From: Bryobacterales bacterium
GTDB taxonomy: Bacteria; Acidobacteriota; Terriglobia; Bryobacterales; Bryobacteraceae
NCBI GenBank assembly: GCA_016789785.1
Contig: JAEUQE010000070.1
Span: 8,842 to 36,895 of the forward strand
Direction of reading: 5' to 3'
Length of the DNA stretch: 28,054 nt
This document shows positions 1 through 8,190 of the stretch, one piece after another; position 1 is the first letter of the stretch; each line of letters opens with the position of its first letter. The notes beneath the pieces are model-generated. The model did no database searches, was not told where the DNA came from, and saw only the letters and a program-made list of their open reading frames with translations. The position numbers were made by a program, and so were the translations under genes.

Positions 1-1
1 C

Positions 2-568
2 TATCCGGTCACCAATCGGCCCTACCGGGAGTTGCAGGAGATCGCACAAGGTTGGAATACGGCCCGGAAGATGGAGGTGATCGGCGTGGCATTGCAGTCG
101 CGTACGCGCCGCGACGAGTTGCTGCGAGAGTTCCGCACGTCGACGTTCATTTTCGACATGATCATGGACATCGGTGCTTATCGCGACATGCACCGTCACC
201 GCCGTTGCCAGCAGTTCCGGCAAGCCTACTCTGGCGAGCTTGGGTACGAGACACCGGAGGTGATCGAGAAGGCTGGATTGGGGGAGCGCTATTGCGGAGC
301 GATGGACGCGGCCATGGATCTCGTTCACAAACTTCCCGCGCCCGGTTCGCACTACCTATTGCCATTCGGAGCGAACGCGCGGTTCCTGTTCAAGATGGAT
401 TTCGCCGAGGTGGAGTACATTTCAAAGCTGCGCAGTGGCGTGAAGGGGCATTTCAGTTACCGCCGCGTCGCCTGGGAGATGAAGCAGAAGATGGAGCAAT
501 TGGAGCCGGATCTCGGCCGTCTGATCCAGGCCACTCCACCATGGGAAGAGGACCCGCTTACGCGCTAG
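2..568 (+). CDS. ThyX-family (FAD-dependent thymidylate synthase-like) protein, C-terminal part
   Basis: The reading frame is open at the left edge, so the N-terminus lies outside the window. The visible 188 codons resemble the ThyX fold: a [14 protein letters not shown] stretch (about 191-232) sits where ThyX proteins carry the RHRxxSxNExSxR signature, and it is followed by an [16 protein letters not shown] segment like the LP...N.R.L..F part of the family. ThyX makes dTMP from dUMP using FAD, NADPH and methylene-tetrahydrofolate. Here the signature is altered: Ser and Asn-Glu are replaced by Cys-Gln-Gln, and the AQxEIR helix is [11 protein letters not shown]. This may be a non-canonical homologue, or the second half of a tandem ThyX-like protein. 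The 3' end overlaps the convergent kinase gene by 11 nt. The family call is fairly secure; catalytic activity is not. Confidence 0.68.
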   Translation, partial: YPVTNRPYRELQEIAQGWNTARKMEVIGVALQSRTRRDELLREFRTSTFIFDMIMDIGAYRDMHRHRRCQQFRQAYSGELGYETPEVIEKAGLGERYCGAMDAAMDLVHKLPAPGSHYLLPFGANARFLFKMDFAEVEYISKLRSGVKGHFSYRRVAWEMKQKMEQLEPDLGRLIQATPPWEEDPLTR

Positions 569-2342
569 GCTGCTCCGCGGCCGCGACGGCTTCGGATTGT
601 TGCTCAATCATGGAATAGAGCCGCATGGGATCGATCGGCTTGGCGAGAAAGTCGGTCATCCCCGCGTCCATCATCGCTTGGCGCGAGCCGTCGCCCGCAT
701 GCGCGGTCAAGGCGATGATCGGGAGGTTCCGCAGGAGTCCGTTCCCTTCCGCACGGATCTGCGTGGTCGCGGAGAGGCCATCCACCTCGGGCATCTGAAC
801 ATCCATCAACACCACGTCGAATGCCCGGGACAGCGCCATTTGCACCGCCTCTTTCCCGTTGCAGGCGAGTGTCGGCATATGCCCGCGCTTTTCGAGCAAA
901 CGCACGATGAGGCGTTGGTTCACGGCGTTGTCCTCGGCCACCAGGATCCGCAACGAACGCTTCGCGGGAGCAAGGTCCGCCAACGGACGGTCATTCGGAG
1001 GGATGCTGGTCTCGGACCCGCTCCCTGCGAACTCGAGTTCCACATGAAAGGTTGATCCCTTTCCAAGTTTGCTGTCGACATGGATGCTGCCGTTCATGAG
1101 TTCCGCAAGCCGTGCGCAGATCGAAAGCCCGAGACCGGTGCCTCCGAACTTGCGTGTCGTCGACCGGTCGGACTGCTCGAAAGGTTCGAAGATCAGGCGA
1201 CGTTTGTCCTCCGGGATTCCGGGACCCGAGTCCTGAACACTGAAGCGAACGCGCAGCCTTTCGCCGTTTCTCGACAGCAGTTCCAGGCGAACGGCAACGA
1301 ATCCGCTGACGGTGAACTTCACGGCGTTACTCACCAGATTGTTGAGAACCTGACGGACGCGCACCGGATCTCCATAGACACGCTCCGGGAGACCCTGACC
1401 GCACTCGAAGTGCAGACTAATGCCCTTTTCCAGAGCCACCGCGCGAAATGCCCGCAGCGTATCTTCCACCACACGTCCTGGAGAGAACCCGATACACTCC
1501 AGTTCTACCTTCTTCGCCTCGATTTTCGAGAAATCGAGCAGGTCATTCAAAAGGCGAAGGAGAGACTGACTCGAGTAGAAAACCGTTTCAAGATACTCTC
1601 GCTGTTCCGTGTCCAGTTGGGTGTTGAGAGCGAGGTGCGTCATCCCAATGATGCCGTTCATGGGAGTCCGCAATTCGTGACTGATGTTTGCCAGGAAGTC
1701 CGACTTCGCCCGGCTGGCCGCCTCCGCGGTGGCACGTGCCTCCTCCAGAACCATGTTGCGCCGCAACGCCTGAATGTACTCCTCGTGCATCTTCCGGCCG
1801 AACATCAGCAGGAACAAGATGTACACGCAGTAGATGCCACCGAATGTAATGGCGCGGACATTGCCGAACATCAGGCAGGCGAGAGCACCGGGCCCGAGAA
1901 ACACGAGGTGGAAGGCCTGCAGAAGCCTGGGCATGGGCAGGAGACTATAGGTCGCGGTCCAGGCGGTTCCCGTGACAAGAACGGCAATCAGGATCGTGTT
2001 CCAGTGATCCGGGCCATAATGCCGGATGGCTACGAACATGAAGCAGCCCCAGGCGATCGCATTGGCCAGCACGGTCGCGGAGAGGTAAAAAAGCCAGCGG
2101 GCATCATTGCTTGCGTAAAAATTACCCTGGCTGCGGCATAGCCACAGGCGAATGAGCGCCGTGATGAGGGTGATCGCGGCCAGGATTCGAAAGGCTGTTT
2201 CGGAGTTCTCAGAGAGGTCCGTGGTGACGAAGAGCGTGAGGAGGAAGGCGACGTACACGAATCCAGCGGATCCTCCCCGGCTGGCGAGGTCTCTCTCCAC
2301 CTGCAGCTTTAGTTTTGGCTCGACAGGTTCACTGGGCGCCAC
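558..2342 (-). CDS. Membrane hybrid sensor histidine kinase with C-terminal receiver domain
   Basis: 594 residues from a GTG start with an AAGAGAG-like ribosome site upstream. About five to six hydrophobic segments (residues 28-185) form a membrane sensor region of unknown ligand. A short coiled linker leads to HisKA with phospho-acceptor His222 in SHELRTP. The HATPase_c domain follows: N box with Asn335/Asn339, G1 DSGPG at 371-375, an F box (IFEPFEQ), and G2 GGTGLGL at 400-406. The receiver domain (464-580) has acidic pair Glu470/Asp471, phospho-acceptor Asp514, Thr546 and Lys568. All catalytic residues are present, so it should autophosphorylate on His and pass phosphate to its own Asp. No HPt or output regulator lies beside it, so the downstream partner is unknown. 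Tail-to-tail overlap with the ThyX-like gene. Confidence 0.95.
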   Translation of the reverse strand: MAPSEPVEPKLKLQVERDLASRGGSAGFVYVAFLLTLFVTTDLSENSETAFRILAAITLITALIRLWLCRSQGNFYASNDARWLFYLSATVLANAIAWGCFMFVAIRHYGPDHWNTILIAVLVTGTAWTATYSLLPMPRLLQAFHLVFLGPGALACLMFGNVRAITFGGIYCVYILFLLMFGRKMHEEYIQALRRNMVLEEARATAEAASRAKSDFLANISHELRTPMNGIIGMTHLALNTQLDTEQREYLETVFYSSQSLLRLLNDLLDFSKIEAKKVELECIGFSPGRVVEDTLRAFRAVALEKGISLHFECGQGLPERVYGDPVRVRQVLNNLVSNAVKFTVSGFVAVRLELLSRNGERLRVRFSVQDSGPGIPEDKRRLIFEPFEQSDRSTTRKFGGTGLGLSICARLAELMNGSIHVDSKLGKGSTFHVELEFAGSGSETSIPPNDRPLADLAPAKRSLRILVAEDNAVNQRLIVRLLEKRGHMPTLACNGKEAVQMALSRAFDVVLMDVQMPEVDGLSATTQIRAEGNGLLRNLPIIALTAHAGDGSRQAMMDAGMTDFLAKPIDPMRLYSMIEQQSEAVAAAEQPSA

Positions 2343-2684
2343 GATTTACTCTCTTGGGGAACCATCGGTTTCCGAACGTTAATGCTTTAGCGAGCCGGGG
2401 TTGGACGAGTGAGGCGGAAGGACTCACCATCGGCGCGGATCGGGCCGGGAGCTGCTTGTAAGTTATTCAGCGAGAAGCATCGATCGACTTGGCAAAAAAA
2501 ATGCAGAGACATTTCGTGAGCCAGTGAAGTATCCGTCAGAACTGGCCCGCGCGATACGGTTGGCGCTCGTTCTTGGAGGGGGGAGGGCCGGACTGGATCG
2601 GAAAGCTACCACGGCGGCAAGAGATCGCCGTCTGGTGCGGACGCAAAGTCTTACACGCGTCGAACGACGAGAAGTTCTGTCACA
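2343..2684. other. 342-nt intergenic region between divergent genes
   Basis: No convincing gene was found on either strand; the short open frames here have no recognisable product and no ribosome site. The region should hold the promoter of the minus-strand kinase and that of the plus-strand repeat protein. The only strong signal I see is a sigma54-like -24/-12 element on the plus strand, listed separately, about 180 nt before the repeat-protein start. An activator site could lie in the remaining sequence, but I see no clear inverted repeat. Confidence 0.6.
2490..2505 (+). promoter_or_regulatory. Sigma54 (RpoN)-like -24/-12 promoter
   Basis: The sequence TGGCAAAAAAAATGCA has the two invariant dinucleotides GG (2491-2492) and GC (2503-2504) separated by exactly 10 nt, as in the TGGCAC-N5-TTGCA consensus. 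Transcription would start near 2515, leaving a leader of about 170 nt before the giant repeat protein. The poly-A centre is not typical and no enhancer site was identified, so this is a pattern match only. Confidence 0.42.
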
Positions 2685-5600
2685 ATGATGATTTATCAGA
2701 TGATGCAGTACCCAACGCGGAATTGCCAAATGTGGAATTGGAGGAACCCCTTGCTCAAGAGACTGGTAGTCCCAATACTAGCGGTGTTGGCCGTTTGCGG
2801 TTTTTCTGGAAGCGCGCTCGCGCAGGTGTTTTCGGTGACACCGCAAACCGTCACCTTCTCGACACCGAGCAATACTCAGGTGCCCAACCCTGCTTCTGTT
2901 TCCCTGGTGGTCGTCAACCCAACCTCGGGAGGGTTCACAGTATCGACCAATCAGACTTGGTTGCTAGCGTCCATTGCCTCCACCCTCGTCAATGTGTCGA
3001 TCAACACCCAGGTCCTGGCAACCTTGGCGCCCGGTCAATACACCGGTATCGTCACTGTGACGCCGACGGTGACAACCCAGGCGCCTGTCAATGTCAGTGT
3101 CACCCTCAACATCGGCAACACAGGCGGCGGGGGCGGCACCCCGGCAACCACCAGCCCTGTCAGCGTCGCGCCGAACAACCTATCGTTCCAGTCCCAGGCT
3201 GGCGGCATTCCCGCAGCTCAGGTCTTCAACTTGACAGCCCCGGTCGGATCCAGTTACTCGCTGTCGACCACGTTCGCTTCGCCCTTCGGGCTGACCGCAA
3301 CCCCGAGTTCGGGCGTGACCACGGCGGCTACCACTCCGATCACGGTATCCGTAACCCCGGGGAACCTGACGCCAGGAATCTACTCCGCGGCGATTCAGGT
3401 GCAGATCTCGAACCAAATCACTCAGGTGGTGGTGGTGAGCTTTGCCGTCGGAACCAATCCCGGATTGACCATCTCCCCGAACGTGCTCACTTTCAGCTAC
3501 CAACCCGGGCAGGCAGTGCCAGGAAACCAGAGCTTTAACATCACCGCGGCGCAGTCAGGCGTGCAGTGGATCGCCTTCCCGAACACCGTAACCGGCGCGG
3601 CACCCGGCACCACCTGGCTCAGTCTCCCGAACACCAGCGGAACCGCCACGCCAACCGCGCAGGTCAGCGTCGGCTTGAATGCGCAGGCGGTCCAGGCTCT
3701 TCAACCTGGCATCTATACGGCATTGGTTCAGGTGTCTCTGACAATTCCGCAACCTTCCCAGTATGTGATGGTGATCCTGCAAGTGGGAACGACCTCCGGT
3801 GGTGGGGGTGGCAGCGGCACGGGAGCGCAGGGCGTCACGTTCTCGCCATCCTCGTTGACGTTCAACGTCCTTCCAGGGCAGAACTTCCCGCCACAGCAGC
3901 AGGTTACAATTAACGCCCCGCAAGCTTTCAGGATCGTGCTCACTCCTACCACTGATTCAGGCGGACAATGGCTGGCGTTGGGTCCGAACGATGTCACGCT
4001 CTCGCCTACTACTTCCGGCTTCACCGCAAGCATCTCCGTCGCGTTGTTCGCCAATGTGGTTTCAGCCACTCCCGCTGAGTACACTGGCCGAATTACGGTC
4101 ACGCAATTCGGCACAAATATCAGCTTGGCCACAATTCCCGTAAGGCTGGTGGTTGGTTCCTCCGGCGGCGGAACGGGTACTGGCACGGGCACCGCAAGTC
4201 CCAGCCAATTGACGTACACCTTCCAGTCCAACGGCTCGAATCCGCCCACCCAGGTTCTCTCGCTGATTCCTCCAGGCGGAACAACCACCACGTACACAGC
4301 CCAGATCGTTGGGCCAGGTGGCGCCCAAGTCAACTGGCTTCAGTTGGAACCGGCCTCGGGAACGGCGCCAGGGGCGATGGCCGTCAGGATCATTAATGTC
4401 GGCACACTCGGCCCAGCCACTTACACGGCGACCATCAACATCACCTTCGCGGGATCTGCTACTCCGCTCTCGGTCCCGGTCACGTTTGTGGTCCAGACCA
4501 CACCCTCGCTGCGGACCAGCATGAACCAGGTGAATTTCAACTATCAGTCCGTCAGCGGATCGGTGCCGGCCGGCCAAGGCGCGAATATCGAGGTAACCAG
4601 CACTGGCGGTCTGAATCAGCCCGTCACCTTCACCGCCACGTCGGCAATGACGAATGGAACGGGCTGGCTGACGGTTACGCCTTCTTCAGGCACCACTCCG
4701 AGCACCATTACCGCCTCCATCAACGCCACGAACTTGCAGCCGGGAATCTACACCGGAACGGTTACACTCACCTACGCGGGCGGCCAGAACGTGATCCCGA
4801 TCACGCTGAATGTAAGTAGCAACATCCCATTGCTGAATCCCAATGTGGTCAGCATGGCGTTCATCCACAGCATCGGCGCAGCGAATCCGGCCGCGCAGAA
4901 TCTCACCATTCAGACCACGGGTGGCACCGCAAACGTGACGCCAACGGTAAACCAGCCGCCGAATCAGACATGGCTCTCCATTGCTCCACTGCAGCAGGCG
5001 ACCACACCGGTGACCTTCCAGGTTTCCGTCAATCCGTTTGGCCTCGCGGAAGGCATCTACTACGGGTCCATTGTGTTCACCGCGCCCGCGGGAACTGCCG
5101 CGAATGTGCCTCTCGTCATCCCGGTCGCCCTCAACGTGACGGGGACCGCAAACTTCGTCATCACGCCCGGGCCGCTCACCTTCACTCAGTTCCAGGGCGG
5201 TGGGGCGCCCGCGGCACAAACGCTGAACATCGCATCGAGCGGCGCGCTGCTCCAGTACACCGTGGAGACATCCATTCTGACCGGCAGCGGCTGGCTCTCC
5301 GTGAATGTGAACTCCGGCATCACACCGGGTACGTTGCAGGTCACCGCGAACGGCACGCAGTTGGCTCAGGGCACGTACTCTGGCTCCGTGATCATCCGTT
5401 CCACAGGTGCGCTGAATTCGCCTCAGGTGGTGCCCATCACGCTCAACGTGGTGGCGCCGCCGACGGTGACGGCCACACCCACCACCATTACTTTCAGCGC
5501 AAACACCAACAACGTGGTCACGCCGAGCACGCAAGCCATTGATGTGCGATCTTCCGGCGCACAGATCACCTATCAGGTGCAGGCGACGGTGCCTGCGGGA

Positions 5601-6491
5601 CAACCGCAATGGCTTGTCGTGACACCTGCCACCGGCACCACGCCAGGCACGATCACGGTATCGGTGAATCTTGCCGGGTTGCAGCCTGGGATTTACAACG
5701 GTACGGTCACCATCAACACCGGACTGCCTCAACCGATCAGCATTCCGGTTCAGCTCAACTTCCAGCAGGTCAATCCCCCGGTGGTTACGGCGGTGACGAA
5801 TGCCGCGAGTTTCCTGCCAACGGCGGTGGCCCCAGGAATGATCGTGGCGATCTTCGGGCAAAATCTCGGACCGCAGAACCTCGTCCGGCTCCGCTTGACC
5901 CCGGCGGGAACAGTGGACACGACGCTCGAAACCGTTCGCGTGACCTTTGACGGCATTCCGGCTCCGCTACTGTTCGTTCGCGCGGACGTGGTGAGTGCCG
6001 TGGTGCCCTATGGGATCGGTGGACGTGCGACTGTCCGGCTACAAGTGGAGCATCAGGGCGCGCGCAGCACCGACTTGTCCCTGCGAGTGGTGGATGCGGC
6101 CCCGGCGATCTTCACCACCAACCAGCAGGGCGACGGTCAGGGTGCGATCCAGAACTCCGATTTCTCGGTCAATAGCCCGGGCAACCCTGTCGCCAGAGGG
6201 CAGTTCGCGATCATCTACTTCACGGGTGAAGGCGCAACCTCCCCCGGGGGTATTGACGGCGTGATTTCCTCGGCCAGCCTGCTCCGCTCGCCAATCGGCC
6301 GCACCGAGGTGCGGATCGGCGGCCAACTGGCAGAGGTGCTGTATGTCGGGTCGGTGCCGACCACGGTGCTCGGCCTGGCACAGGTCAACGTGATCGTACC
6401 GCCCAACGCTCCAACGGGTGGTGCGGTTCCCGTGGAAGTCAGTGTCGGCGGCGTGGCCTCACGGCCGGGCGTCACCATGGCGGTCCGCTAG
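2685..6491 (+). CDS. Giant secreted repeat protein with Solibacter-type C-terminal domain (TIGR03437-like)
   Basis: 1268 residues. A signal peptide ends near residue 46 (ALA-Q). The start could be ATG 2685 or the in-frame ATG 2730, which gives a more ordinary signal peptide. Nine Ig-like/BACON-like repeats of about 95-110 residues follow (approximately 48-142, 159-255, 261-370, 384-493, 505-605, 606-710, 715-820, 822-925, 925-1026). Each carries variants of L.F...G..P..Q, a W-L element, and PGIYxGTVTIT...IPVTLNV. Gly/Thr-rich linkers join the first repeats. The final 240 residues (from about 1028, NAASFLPTAVAPG...IFGQNLGP) match the uncharacterised C-terminal domain abundant in Solibacter. 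The composition is rich in Thr, Ser, Val and Gly and poor in Cys, as expected for an extracellular adhesin or surface-associated carbohydrate- or matrix-binding protein. No enzymatic domain is seen. Confidence 0.9.
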   Translation: MMIYQMMQYPTRNCQMWNWRNPLLKRLVVPILAVLAVCGFSGSALAQVFSVTPQTVTFSTPSNTQVPNPASVSLVVVNPTSGGFTVSTNQTWLLASIASTLVNVSINTQVLATLAPGQYTGIVTVTPTVTTQAPVNVSVTLNIGNTGGGGGTPATTSPVSVAPNNLSFQSQAGGIPAAQVFNLTAPVGSSYSLSTTFASPFGLTATPSSGVTTAATTPITVSVTPGNLTPGIYSAAIQVQISNQITQVVVVSFAVGTNPGLTISPNVLTFSYQPGQAVPGNQSFNITAAQSGVQWIAFPNTVTGAAPGTTWLSLPNTSGTATPTAQVSVGLNAQAVQALQPGIYTALVQVSLTIPQPSQYVMVILQVGTTSGGGGGSGTGAQGVTFSPSSLTFNVLPGQNFPPQQQVTINAPQAFRIVLTPTTDSGGQWLALGPNDVTLSPTTSGFTASISVALFANVVSATPAEYTGRITVTQFGTNISLATIPVRLVVGSSGGGTGTGTGTASPSQLTYTFQSNGSNPPTQVLSLIPPGGTTTTYTAQIVGPGGAQVNWLQLEPASGTAPGAMAVRIINVGTLGPATYTATINITFAGSATPLSVPVTFVVQTTPSLRTSMNQVNFNYQSVSGSVPAGQGANIEVTSTGGLNQPVTFTATSAMTNGTGWLTVTPSSGTTPSTITASINATNLQPGIYTGTVTLTYAGGQNVIPITLNVSSNIPLLNPNVVSMAFIHSIGAANPAAQNLTIQTTGGTANVTPTVNQPPNQTWLSIAPLQQATTPVTFQVSVNPFGLAEGIYYGSIVFTAPAGTAANVPLVIPVALNVTGTANFVITPGPLTFTQFQGGGAPAAQTLNIASSGALLQYTVETSILTGSGWLSVNVNSGITPGTLQVTANGTQLAQGTYSGSVIIRSTGALNSPQVVPITLNVVAPPTVTATPTTITFSANTNNVVTPSTQAIDVRSSGAQITYQVQATVPAGQPQWLVVTPATGTTPGTITVSVNLAGLQPGIYNGTVTINTGLPQPISIPVQLNFQQVNPPVVTAVTNAASFLPTAVAPGMIVAIFGQNLGPQNLVRLRLTPAGTVDTTLETVRVTFDGIPAPLLFVRADVVSAVVPYGIGGRATVRLQVEHQGARSTDLSLRVVDAAPAIFTTNQQGDGQGAIQNSDFSVNSPGNPVARGQFAIIYFTGEGATSPGGIDGVISSASLLRSPIGRTEVRIGGQLAEVLYVGSVPTTVLGLAQVNVIVPPNAPTGGAVPVEVSVGGVASRPGVTMAVR

Positions 6492-6517
6492 CAACTCAGC
6501 ACTGCAAAGCGCAAGGG

Positions 6518-6552
6518 AAGAGGTCGAGGCGAAGAGCCCGGCCTCTTTTTTT
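6518..6552 (+). terminator. Intrinsic terminator after the repeat-protein gene
   Basis: A 9-bp stem pairs AAGAGGTCG (6518-6526) with CGGCCTCTT (6539-6547), with one G-T wobble and a 12-nt loop. The T run covers 6546-6552 (seven T). It lies 27 nt after the stop codon of the repeat protein and isolates it from the tRNA gene. Confidence 0.85.
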
Positions 6553-6635
6553 CATTCCTTCGGCGATTTTCCGCCAGCCAAGCCATGCAGAACCACACTC
6601 GTCGTGGTACATTGGGAGAAGTGTGCTGATTGTCC

Positions 6636-6712
<77 letters not shown>

Positions 6713-6905
6713 GCCCACCCCTCCAGTAGTTTCTCAAGGCCGCCTTCCAAACTCTTCTCGAAGATTTCCAGCCGTTTCTTAGACGCCCGTTTCGGGTTGT
6801 GTTGCTGCGTCTCACCTGCTTTGGCGCAAGCCTGATACGCAGTGAAGTGTGGGCTGTCAAAGGAAACAGCCAGATGCGAGGAAAGAAGGTATGCTGAGAG
6901 TATCT

Positions 6906-7208
6906 ATGACTCCACAACCGCCGAAGATCGACCTCATCCAACGTCCCGACTACCGCGAGGGCTACGCCAACAGCGTCCAGGTCCGCGCGAACCTGTGGGA
7001 CTTCTTCCTGATGTTCGGCCTCGTGCAACAGACCAGCCAGGACGCCGTGTCCATCCACAACTTCCAGGGCGTCTATCTCAGCCCTCAGCAGGCCAAGGCG
7101 CTCCTTAACGTCCTCCAGCAGAACATCAAGGAATACGAAGCCGCGTTCGGCGAGATCCGTCTCGAACCACAAGCCGCGGCGGCCGCAGGCGGTAGAGTCA
7201 TTCAATAG
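6906..7208 (+). CDS. DUF3467-family protein
   Basis: 100 residues from ATG 6906, chosen because GAGAG lies five nt upstream and the family-like sequence starts just after it; an ATG at 6891 would add five residues but has a poorly spaced ribosome site. The features are a Y-AN-VQVR-NLWDFFLMFG segment (about residues 13-33) and a central VYLSPQQAKALLNVLQQNI helix (about residues 53-71). This pattern, with a conserved Asn/Phe core and a 'SP.hAK.L...L..ni..YE..fG.I' end, fits DUF3467 (PF11950), a small cytoplasmic family of unknown role. The Ala-rich tail is probably disordered. It stands alone between the tRNA and the SMP-30 gene. Confidence 0.75.
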   Translation: MTPQPPKIDLIQRPDYREGYANSVQVRANLWDFFLMFGLVQQTSQDAVSIHNFQGVYLSPQQAKALLNVLQQNIKEYEAAFGEIRLEPQAAAAAGGRVIQ

Positions 7209-7242
7209 GGCCGTTTCTGAGCGGTTGTCCGGCGGCGGCTGG

Positions 7243-7254
7243 TAGAATCGACGC
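7243..7254 (+). promoter_or_regulatory. -10 element placed for a leaderless transcript
   Basis: TAGAAT (7243-7248) matches five of six positions of the TATAAT consensus and is separated from the ATG at 7255 by exactly six nt, so the expected +1 would be the A of the start codon. No Shine-Dalgarno sequence is present before this gene. No clear -35 is seen at 16-18 nt. Confidence 0.4.
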
Positions 7255-8181
7255 ATGAACGTAGGCCGTATCATTCGTCTGGACCCTGCCATCGACGCGC
7301 TGATCCCGCAGGACGCCACCATCGAAAAGCTCGCGGGTGGGTTCACTTTCACGGAAGGACCAGTGTGGACCCGCCAGGGGAATCTGCTTTTCACCGATAT
7401 CCCCGAGAACACTATCTACCGCTGGACTCCAGACGGTACTGTCTCCGTTTTCCGCAAACCGAGCGGGTACGACGGAAACACCGCGCCGGCGGGAGCCTTC
7501 ATCGGAGCGAACGGCCTCACACTCGATCATGAGGGCCGGCTGACGGTCTGCGAGCACGGCAACCGGCAAGTGACCCGTCTCGAGAAAGACGGCTCGCTCA
7601 CCGTGCTCTGCACTCATTACGAAGGCAAGCGCCTGAACAGTCCCAACGATGTCGTGTATAAGTCCGATGGCGCGATGTACTTCACCGATCCGCCGTATGG
7701 TTTTGTAAAACTCGACGACGACCCGGAAAAGGAACTAACTTTCAACGGCATCTATCGTTTGAAGGATGGAGTGCTGACGCTGCTCCACAGGGACATGACC
7801 AAGCCCAACGGCCTCGCCTTCACGCCGGATGAGAAGTATCTGTACGTGGGAAACTCCGACCAGGCCAAGCGCCTATGGAACCGTTTTCCGGTTTTGCCGG
7901 ACGGCACGCTCGGAGAACCCGAGCTGTTTGCGGACCTCACCAGCGATCCCGAAGAGGGGCTTCCTGACGGCATGAAGCTTGACCAGCAGGGCAACCTCTA
8001 CTGCACCGGTCCGGGCGGCACCAACGTGTTCACTCCGGGCGGGCAGCGGCTGGGTGTGATCGTGACTCCGGAGAAGCCCGCGAACCTTCATTGGGGCGAC
8101 GAGGATGGCCGCACGCTGTACATCACCGCGCGCACGGGCTTGTACCGGATCCGCGTCAGCGCTACCGGAATTCGACCCTGA
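7255..8181 (+). CDS. SMP-30/gluconolactonase-like hydrolase
   Basis: 308 residues without a signal peptide, so probably cytoplasmic. It is a six-bladed beta-propeller of the SMP-30/gluconolactonase/LRE-like family. Likely divalent-metal ligands can be picked out by family position: Glu34 (FTEGPVW), Asn131 (NSPND), Asn185 (KPNGLAF) and Asp238 (GLPDG). Such enzymes hydrolyse sugar lactones (for example gluconolactone to gluconate) or related esters; the exact substrate cannot be told from sequence. Its stop codon is part of the ribosome site of the next gene, so the two are translated together. The start is probably leaderless. Confidence 0.9.
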   Translation: MNVGRIIRLDPAIDALIPQDATIEKLAGGFTFTEGPVWTRQGNLLFTDIPENTIYRWTPDGTVSVFRKPSGYDGNTAPAGAFIGANGLTLDHEGRLTVCEHGNRQVTRLEKDGSLTVLCTHYEGKRLNSPNDVVYKSDGAMYFTDPPYGFVKLDDDPEKELTFNGIYRLKDGVLTLLHRDMTKPNGLAFTPDEKYLYVGNSDQAKRLWNRFPVLPDGTLGEPELFADLTSDPEEGLPDGMKLDQQGNLYCTGPGGTNVFTPGGQRLGVIVTPEKPANLHWGDEDGRTLYITARTGLYRIRVSATGIRP

Positions 8182-8184
8182 GGA
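8180..8184 (+). promoter_or_regulatory. Shine-Dalgarno overlapping upstream stop; fixes a TTG start
   Basis: GAGGA at 8180-8184 overlaps the TGA stop (8179-8181) of the SMP-30 gene and lies six nt before TTG 8191. It is poorly placed for TTG 8185, so TTG 8191 is the better start for the downstream beta-propeller gene. The arrangement suggests translational coupling. Confidence 0.6.
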
Positions 8185-8190
8185 TTGCTC

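Noticed and set aside
1080..2141. 353-codon plus-strand frame inside the hybrid kinase gene
   Set aside because: It is the reverse of a gene with all HisKA/HATPase motifs; its own peptide has no recognisable domain.
2800..5770. Tandem DNA repeats or CRISPR in the repeat-protein gene
   Set aside because: Similarity is at the protein level and units of about 300 nt differ widely in DNA; there are no short identical repeats with spacers.
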